Of a DNA stretch of 64,000 nucleotides, positions 10,482 to 17,683 are shown piece by piece; positions within the stretch are counted from its first letter, which is position 1; each line of letters begins with the position of its first letter. The position numbers and the translations under genes are program-made. The notes beneath the pieces are model-generated. The model saw only the letters and a list, made by a program, of their open reading frames with translations, had not been told where the DNA came from and searched no databases. Source of the stretch: Azolla caroliniana. Taxonomy: Eukaryota; Polypodiophyta. The stretch covers positions 6,014,001 through 6,078,000 of the forward strand of contig JBHGNT010000016.1 in NCBI GenBank assembly GCA_043228905.1, read 5' to 3'.

Positions 10482-13070
10482 TTATGCAACTATTTTTTCC
10501 TGGTTTTTAGCCCTCATGGCTTCAATTTTTGCTGCCTCCTCTTGCATACCAGCAGCCGTATAGATGTTTGTCATAGCTATGTAAGCTGTGCTACTATTGT
10601 TATCAAGTTGCATTGCTTGTTCAAAGGCTAGTCTTCCGAGTTTCACATTTCCATTCTTTTGACATGCACCCAATAGAGCACCCCATATAGGAGGATAATC
10701 TGAAAATGGCATCTTTTTTATCAACGCCATCACTTTATCAAAATGTCCAGCACGACCAAAAAGATCAACCATGCATGTGTAATGCTCTAAGTTTGGGACA
10801 AGGCCATATTTTTCAGTCATACTATCAAAATACATTTGACCTTCATCTATGAGCCCAGAGTGACTACATGCATTGAGAACAGAAAGGAGTGTCACCTCAT
10901 TCGGAGCCACATCATCTTTTTGCATTCTTTCAAAGCAATACAATGCTTCCAAACCCTCTCCACGCTGTGCATAACCTGAAATCAATGCATTCCACGAGAT
11001 TACAGCACGGACAGGAAGATCGTCAAGTACTTTTTGTGCCTTTGTTAATGCACCACATTTGGCATACATATCCACCACTGCATTTCCAAGCGCAACGTCT
11101 TTTCCAAGCAAATTTTTATTGACAATATCATCATGAATCATACCACCCTTCTCAATTGCCCCTACTCCTCCACATGCCTTCAAGATGCAAGATAAGGTTA
11201 TTACATTAGGAGAAAGACCCTCATGTTGCATCTTATCAAAACATTTCAATGCTTCCTCACTTTGACCTTGTTGTGAATATCCTGTGATTAGGGCTGACCA
11301 CGATACTACATTCCGAACAGGCATATTTTCAAGTAATTCATGTGCTTTTGTAAGATCACCAAACTTCGCATACATGTCAACCAAAGCAGTGCCAAGCACA
11401 ACATCATTTTCCAGCAATCCCCTCTTCACAATCTCTTCATGAATTTCTTTTCCCTTCTTGACATCTCCTACACTCCCACAAGCTTTCAAAATGCAAGCAA
11501 AGGTCACTGGATTTGGAGAGATGCCCTCTCTTTGCATTTGTTGGAAGGAATATAGAGTTTCTTCACCTTGCCCATGCTGGGTTAACCCAGCAATTAATAT
11601 AGACCATGAGACCACATCCCTTTCAGGAAGTTCATAGAGCACTTTTTGTGCCTTTGTAAGTTCATCACATTTCACATACATATCGGCTAAGGCATTACCG
11701 AGCATGATATCTTTTCCCAACCACCCTTTGCCAACTATCTTTTCGTGAATCTCTATCCCCTTGTCGATGTCTTTTGTGATGCCACACGCCTTCAAGATGC
11801 AAGTAAATATTATTGTATTTGGAGTGAGGCCCTCCCGTTGCATTTGTTCAAAGCATTTCAGGGCTTCTTCTCCTTGTCCATGTTGTGTATATCCAGAGAT
11901 TATTACTGACCAGGAGACTATGTTCCGATCAGAAAGCTCATCAAATACTTGCCTTGCTTTTACAAGCGCACCACATTTGGCATACATGTCCACCAAAGTA
12001 GTGCCAAGCACGATATCTTTCTCAAGAAACCTTTTACTAACAATCTCATCATGGATTTGCTTGCCCTTATCAAGAGCTCCTATGCTTCCACACGCCTTCA
12101 AAATGCCAATGAAAGAGACAACATTGGGAGAAATTCCCTCTCCTATCATATGTTCAAAGCAATTCATTGCTTCCTCATCTTGTCCTTGTTGGACGTACCC
12201 TAAAATCAATGTATTCCAAGAGACTACATCCCGTGAAGGGAGCTCATCAAGCACTTGTCGAGCTTTCAAAAGCACACAACATCTAGCATACATATCCACC
12301 AAAGCATTGCCAAGCACAATATCTTTCTTCAATAAGCCCTTACAAGCAATCTCATCATGAATCTCTTTGCCTTTGTCGATATCTCCTATACATCCACATG
12401 CCTTCAAGATGCAAGTAAAAGTGACCTCATTCGGTTCCACGCCCTCATTTCGCATTTGTCGAAAGCAAGTTAAAGCATGTTCACACTGCCCATGCTTTGT
12501 ATGTCCAGCAATAAGTGTGGACCATGAGACCACATCTCGTGTTGGAAGCTCATCAAGCACTTTGTGTGCCTTCACAAACTCACCAAATCTCACGTACATA
12601 TCTATCACAGCATTACCAAGCACAACATCGTTTTTTAACAACTTCTTATCAATGATCTCGTCATGGATTTCTTGACCTTTCTCAAGTGAACCCATGATAA
12701 CACATACTTTCAATAAGGAAGTGAAAGTTATGGTGTTGGGATAGATCCTTTCTTTTTGCATTCTTTCCAAACATTTCATGGCTTCTACTCCTCGCCCTTC
12801 CCTTGAATAGCCTGATATCAATGCATTCCATGATACCACATCTCGCATAGGAAGATTATCAAGCACTTTTTGTGCCTTACCAAGCATGCCACATTTAGCA
12901 TACATATTGATCAATGTGCTTCCTATGTGCGGGTTTTTCTCGACTAAACCCATCTTTGAAACATCTGTGTGAACTCTAATTCCTTTGGATATGTCTTTAT
13001 TCTTTGCACAGTCCTTCAGTAAAGCCACCCAATACCCATCTTTTCGCATAAAATGCTTCTTCTTTGACAT
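10482..13070 (-). CDS. PLS-class PPR protein ending at E1-E2 (862 aa), DYW lost
   Basis: This is an intronless frame. A short start (MSKKKHFMRKDGYW) leads into an L motif, then seven S-P-L sets; the P motifs are marked by VVSWNAL, VVSWSTL, VVSWNTL, IVSWSVI, VVSWSIL, VVSWSAL and VISWNAL. L2/S2 (VLNACSHSGLIDEG, LEHYTCMVDLFGRAGHFDKV) and E1-E2 (PPIWGALLGACQKNGNVKLG, AYIAMTNIYTAAGMQEEA) follow, and the protein ends MRAKNQEKIVA. The role is sequence-specific RNA binding in an organelle. As it stands it would need a DYW-type deaminase in trans to edit RNA. Downstream, on the same strand, lies a broken DYW domain, so the ancestor was a PLS-DYW protein and the present stop codon is derived. An 88-codon upstream frame (13359-13093) ends 22 bases before the start codon. 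Confidence 0.93.
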   Translation of the reverse strand: MSKKKHFMRKDGYWVALLKDCAKNKDISKGIRVHTDVSKMGLVEKNPHIGSTLINMYAKCGMLGKAQKVLDNLPMRDVVSWNALISGYSREGRGVEAMKCLERMQKERIYPNTITFTSLLKVCVIMGSLEKGQEIHDEIIDKKLLKNDVVLGNAVIDMYVRFGEFVKAHKVLDELPTRDVVSWSTLIAGHTKHGQCEHALTCFRQMRNEGVEPNEVTFTCILKACGCIGDIDKGKEIHDEIACKGLLKKDIVLGNALVDMYARCCVLLKARQVLDELPSRDVVSWNTLILGYVQQGQDEEAMNCFEHMIGEGISPNVVSFIGILKACGSIGALDKGKQIHDEIVSKRFLEKDIVLGTTLVDMYAKCGALVKARQVFDELSDRNIVSWSVIISGYTQHGQGEEALKCFEQMQREGLTPNTIIFTCILKACGITKDIDKGIEIHEKIVGKGWLGKDIMLGNALADMYVKCDELTKAQKVLYELPERDVVSWSILIAGLTQHGQGEETLYSFQQMQREGISPNPVTFACILKACGSVGDVKKGKEIHEEIVKRGLLENDVVLGTALVDMYAKFGDLTKAHELLENMPVRNVVSWSALITGYSQQGQSEEALKCFDKMQHEGLSPNVITLSCILKACGGVGAIEKGGMIHDDIVNKNLLGKDVALGNAVVDMYAKCGALTKAQKVLDDLPVRAVISWNALISGYAQRGEGLEALYCFERMQKDDVAPNEVTLLSVLNACSHSGLIDEGQMYFDSMTEKYGLVPNLEHYTCMVDLFGRAGHFDKVMALIKKMPFSDYPPIWGALLGACQKNGNVKLGRLAFEQAMQLDNNSSTAYIAMTNIYTAAGMQEEAAKIEAMRAKNQEKIVA

Positions 13071-13092
13071 GTTTCCTTCTTCTCAAGTACCA

Positions 13093-13359
13093 CTAAAGCC
13101 ATGAACCCACGAAAGGAAATGGGTGATTTCTCGCAGAGACGAGAGGTTTCTGCAATTCAATATGAGAAAGAAAGAGCGCCCAAATGATTGGTATGGCTCT
13201 CTTGAGGAAGTTATCATACCAATGAGAAGGGTCTCCGAAGTATTCTTCACATGAGCGGTACAGACCTTCTGATATGGCCATAGCTGCAGGAAGGGGAGAG
13301 ATCAGAGAGATCAGAGAAACCAGAGACAGGTGAGTATGTGCAATGCTCATGTGAACCAA
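13093..13359 (-). other. Upstream open reading frame before the PPR gene
   Basis: An 88-codon frame, MVHMSIAHTHLSLVSLIS..., ends with TAG at 13095-13093, 22 bases upstream of the PPR start codon. It has no similarity I recognise. It could be a translated uORF in the leader, part of a spliced 5' exon, or chance. Its reading phase and stop rule out a simple N-terminal extension. Confidence 0.25.
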
Positions 13360-13413
13360 CCTTCACATGGTTACTGCATACATAGAGTGTAGAGTCTACA
13401 CCTACCTTTAAGC

Positions 13414-13555
13414 TTTTTTGTCTATTTCCCCAAATGCCCCTGAGTTTTTGTCCATTTCCCCAAATGCCCCTGAGGTTTTGTTATCTCCCAAATGCCCCTT
13501 AATTTTTGTTATCTCCATATATGCCCCTTCGTTTTTGTTACCTCCCGGATCTGAC
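13414..13555. repeat. Minisatellite with unit CCAAATGCCCCTgagTTTTTGT
   Basis: Four to five tandem copies of a unit of about 27-33 bases, built on TTTTTGTtatcTCCCcAAATGCCCCT, end in a diverged copy. Related single sequences occur at about 14480-14560 and about 45900-45990. It sits upstream of the minus-strand PPR gene and its uORF. Confidence 0.8.
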
Positions 13556-14601
13556 CCTACGGAGACTGGCAGGTTATCTGGATAATTCCGCCTCCATTTG
13601 GATTGCTCATTCAATGATCGATGGTCGGGAATGACTTCAATGCATGTGGTAGGCACACTTCACTAACATTTATCCTAATGGCTCCACCCACCAATTTAAT
13701 AATTTGAACATTATCTTTTATCTTTGAGTTACTCATATATCTATCATCACTCATGTTCCTTGTGAACCAAAAGCTATGAAGTGGAGGCTACAAAAAGACA
13801 CTCGTGAGGAAATGGTTGGGCGATGAGTTTGGATATAGATTATTCAAGCGAATTATCTCTAGGGCAGACGTCCTCCATTAGACAAATGTTGATAGTTCTT
13901 CTTGAAGCCAAAACTAAACCCTAAACACACAAAGTGGGTCGCCATTGGCCAATTGAAATTCTATTGTTTTACAATTAGGGATGCTTTTTTGTGCTTGTTT
14001 GTGTGATGCACTTTCTTTGCTCGGGTATCATGTATATGAGAAAACCATGAGTTTGAATCTATGTGACACGATTTCTCTACCCACTATCATCATTTGGCAA
14101 AGACAGTTATCAAGCTCATGGCATGTTAGGAGGATACATATTGGGCAAGAGAATTTGATGCTACACAAACTCCAATCTAGGAGGCAAACGTTTTCTCATA
14201 CAATTTATTCCCCATCCATGCAGTTGTAGTTGTCAAAGTGATTACTTGAGAAAATTCGTCTTGTTGATTGAGTATACAATGACACATTTATTCTTGGCTT
14301 GGGCTCCAAAGGCACCAACCTATTCACTTACTTGTGTTAGTTGCTAATGGAGCTTGTTTATGCTTTCGCGACCTTGGTTTATTATTCCATAACTAGTGCC
14401 ATAAAATCAAGCTCAATAAACAATGGCTCTCTCAAAAAATTTGAACCCTCTAGAAATAAAGGAAGCACTTTTTAAATGGTCTTGAAAAGCTTTTATTTGT
14501 TTCTCTAAATGCCCTTGAAAAATAATCTTCATCATTTTTCCCAATGTGTCCTTGATCAACCACCTGAAGGCATAAATTCCCATTTCTCAAATATATGATA
14601 T
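13556..14601. other. Intergenic stretch, no gene recognised
   Basis: AT-rich sequence with short open frames of no recognisable similarity. A lone relative of the nearby CAAATGCCCCT minisatellite is at about 14480-14560. Confidence 0.5.
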
Positions 14602-15607
14602 TGTGGTGTGCATGTGTGCCTTTGTGCCACCCTTTTAGCACACCCTTTTTAGAATGCATGTACTTAGGCCGACCCACCATTTTAGCATACCCTTTTTAGC
14701 TAAGCCAACCCAAATGGGTACCTTTGTATGAACTATAAATTGAGTAAGAAGTAAGAAGCTAACTAGGTTGGTTTTGACATCTTATGTGCATTTCACATAT
14801 TGGTGGAGATGCGGGGTACCAATCCCCCACATCCAAGCATCCGCCTCTTCCCCCTCACCTTAGGTTGCCCACTAACTTCTTGTCCCACGAGTTTCCCCGA
14901 TCCCCTTCACACGATAACCCTCCTATCCCCCACCTCAGCCACATCCAGGTGGCTCTTAGTCCACGTGAGTGATTGATCTCTATCCGCACTTAGCCCTCTT
15001 GTCCCCCACCTCGGCCAAGTCCAGGTGGCCCTCAGTCCACATGAGGGATTGATCTCTATCTGCCAATTGCTAGCTTGTTTTCCGTCACTAACCCTGTCCA
15101 ATGATTATCTGATCAGGGTCGCCAGTTCCACGGGGATGTTCTCAACGTCGTTCCAACTCAACTAGGTGTCCAGCAAGTGTTTACGTCCTCACACCATCCT
15201 CAGACGAATGGCCTCACCGAACGCCTCAACAAGACCCTCAAGCAGGAGGTTGTCGCACGAATCACCCCTTTTCGAGCACTCTATGGGCGTGATCCTCGCC
15301 TCCCACCAGAATCATCCATTCCAAACCTGCCAACATGCCACCCTAGGCCCATCTTCTGACCCCCGTCCTTTCCTCGTGTTGTAAACCTCCTTGTTTCTCT
15401 CAGGGGGGAAATGTGGTGTGCATGTGTGCCTTTGTGCCACCCTTTTAGCACGCCCTTTTAAGGATGCATGTACCTAAGCCGATCCACCCTTTTAGCATAC
15501 CCTTTTTAGCTAAGCCAACCCAAATGGGTACCTTTGTATGAACTATAAATTGAGTAAGAAGTAAGAAGCTAACTAGGCTGGTTTTGATATCTTATGTAAT
15601 ATGATAT
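14602..15607 (+). mobile_element. Internally deleted Ty3/Gypsy-type LTR retrotransposon
   Basis: Direct repeats of about 187 bases form the LTRs: 14602-14788, possibly to the CA at 14797, and 15412-15598. Both start TGTGGTGTGCATGTG and share nearly all of their sequence. A primer-binding site, TGGTGGAGATGCGGGGTA, starts at 14801, three bases after TTTCACA; it is complementary to the 3' end of a plant tRNA-Ala. A polypurine tract (CAGGGGGGAAA) precedes the 3' LTR. The interior keeps only an integrase fragment at about 15111-15330 (DQGRQFHGDVLNVV, HHPQTNGLTERLNKTLKQ, ALYGRDP), typical of Gypsy DDE integrases. Gag, protease and RT-RNaseH are deleted. A shared 9-base ATATGATAT flanks the element (14593-14601 and 15599-15607); the last bases of the 3' LTR differ from the 5' copy. 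Confidence 0.85.
14925..15065. repeat. Two-copy direct repeat inside the LTR element
   Basis: A unit of about 65 bases (CCCCCACCTC.GCCA...TCCAGGTGG, then GATTGATCTCTATC) occurs twice in tandem, at about 14927-14991 and 15003-15063, with scattered differences. It lies between the primer site and the integrase remnant. Confidence 0.75.
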
Positions 15608-17002
15608 TACGAGCAATTGCATGTACAAAGATGCCCCCTATTTTTCTCTTTACACAATTGAGCATAGACATTTAGGGGCATATAGGAAAACTTTGGAGAA
15701 TTCAAGGATCCTCCCCCAAAAAATACAATGTTACCAAAGGTTTTAGATTACTCCCTATGACCACATTATAATGGATCAACATACAATGCCTATTTCATGC
15801 CAATGAAATATTCAACATTCACATATCGCTAGATTTGAACTTGAATGTCAAGCTTTCTTATCACTAAACAGACCATCAAAATGAATTTATTTTATTTTAG
15901 AACTACATAGACCTTGTCATTCGAAATCATTGGGGCAATTCAAACGCTTTGGGCTTGTTAAGAGTCTATCACTAATCAATGGACCAACTTAAAGTAAAAG
16001 AAAGGGAATACTCACGAAGAAGGTGTATATTCACAAGTAGAATTACGAATACAAAATGTAGCATTACAAGGAGTCACAACCGACTTAATATAAAGTATGA
16101 GGAAGGTGTTTTATATATAGTCACCCTCTCTCTTCATTAACTAACTACAACAACCACTCTCTCTCGGGGAATGTGAAGACTAATAGTCATGAGGAATATG
16201 TAACTCATTACTTATGTGTCATAGTTAATGTGTAGAGAGCAGTGGTGTGACTCTTGACCTTTGAGTAATCATAGATTCTCAAAAGGTGTGTTCACACGTT
16301 GCACTATGTTAAGCTTGATTCTCAACATCCTCAAAAGATGTGTTCACATGTTGCACTATATTGAGATTGATTCTCAACACGATGTATATTAGGATGACTT
16401 GGTATCTTGGAATAGGTAACATGATCGTCACGATGAAAACCTAGCCTAGCCTGCACCACTAGTGTCTCAAGAATTATACTTCTTCCAAGGCTCCTTGAAT
16501 AGATGTGCTTTTCTAAAAGACTCTCCATTCATTGGTTGTCGAGATGTGCCTAAACCTAGCCTAGCATGCACCACTAATGTCTCAAGAATTATACTTCTTC
16601 CAAGGCCCCTTGAATAGATGTGCTTTTCTAAAAGACTCTCCATTCATTGGTTGTCGAGATCATGATAGTGCATCCACCCATCATTCCTTCTACCTAATCA
16701 CATTGGTTACTTTCTAACATTAGTTGAACATACCCTTCATTTATGTTATGTAAATATTAGTGACCTACGCTTACCTTACATTATATGTGCATAACATACT
16801 CTCCTACTTTGCAATATAATGTGAGGAAATTGTGCCTTAAGAGTATTCCAAGGTTTGACATGGTTATAATTTGGCCCCAATGCTTTAGCGTGGCTAATTC
16901 CATACCCTTTTTGCCTTGTTCAGGGCTTGCTTAGTTCAACTTCCCATCCCTCTCCTGCCCAAGCCCACTTGTTCTAAGTAGTCATCCTCATGGGCGTGGG
17001 GG
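15608..17002. other. Intergenic stretch with short tandem duplications
   Basis: There is no gene. It contains a duplicated unit of about 53 bases (about 16278-16383, CTCAAAAG.TGTGTTCACA.GTTGCACTAT) and a 115-base tandem duplication at 16437-16660. Confidence 0.55.
16437..16660. repeat. 115-base tandem duplication
   Basis: Copies at 16437-16551 and 16552-16660 both run from AAACCTAGCCTAGC.TGCACCACTA to CATTCATTGGTTGTCGAGAT. They differ at only a few positions, so the duplication is fairly recent. Confidence 0.9.
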
Positions 17003-17406
17003 TAACAATTGGCAACGGTTCAGTTTCAACAATTAAAAACCATGGTTTAAATGGTTAAATGGTTTTTTATTTTTTATTTTCTTTAAAAATTAAAGAAAAT
17101 AAATTGTTTTTAAATAATCTTTTCATTTTCACGCATTATTCTCACATTTTGGGAAAATTTTAAAAATTTTAAAAATGAGAATTTTAAATTTTTTGAAATT
17201 TAAAAAATAAAAAATAAAAAATTTGACCTAAGCTGAAAACCGAAACCGAACCATGAAACCGCGGTTTTACCGGTTTAATGGCTTAACGGTTTGAATTTTT
17301 TTTAATGGTTTGGTTTGGTTCAGGTTTCTAACATCTCTAAACGATCAATTTTAAACCGGTTTGGTTTGGACCCTCTAAAACCGAACCAAACCATTGCCGA
17401 TTGTTA
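17003..17406 (+). mobile_element. hAT-like MITE with perfect 8-base target duplication
   Basis: This 404-base AT-rich element starts TAACAATTGGCAACGGTT and ends AAACCATTGCCGATTGTTA, a terminal inverted repeat of about 18 bases. It is flanked on both sides by CGTGGGGG (16995-17002 and 17407-17414), the 8-base duplication typical of the hAT superfamily. There is no coding capacity, so it is a non-autonomous element. It is an inverted relative of the copy at 5266-5722. It ends 277 bases upstream of the start codon of the PPR gene at 17684 and may therefore contribute to that promoter. Confidence 0.85.
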
Positions 17407-17683
17407 CGTGGGGGGCAACCCGATCAGAAATGCAGCATGTTCAACTGTGTGTGAAAACAAAATTGAGATCCTTGTATTGCTCTCAAGTCTCTTCCATATT
17501 TTGCTTAACTCATCATAGAGTCTAGACAACACCTATTATATACATACACTTTTTCATCTCGGTTCATAATGGTGCATATATGATGCTCACAGACATACAT
17601 GCACAGATGCATCCATGGATTTCATGCTTTACAAGATCAAACCAGGATTTTGGAAGGAAGACTTTGCACTTTGAAAGAAAGCC

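Noticed and set aside
11761-12360. Long plus-strand open frames opposite the PPR genes (also 651-1127, 1275-1511, 10889-11122)
   Set aside because: They are antisense shadows of the repetitive PPR coding sequence, with recurring word patterns mirroring the minus-strand motifs.
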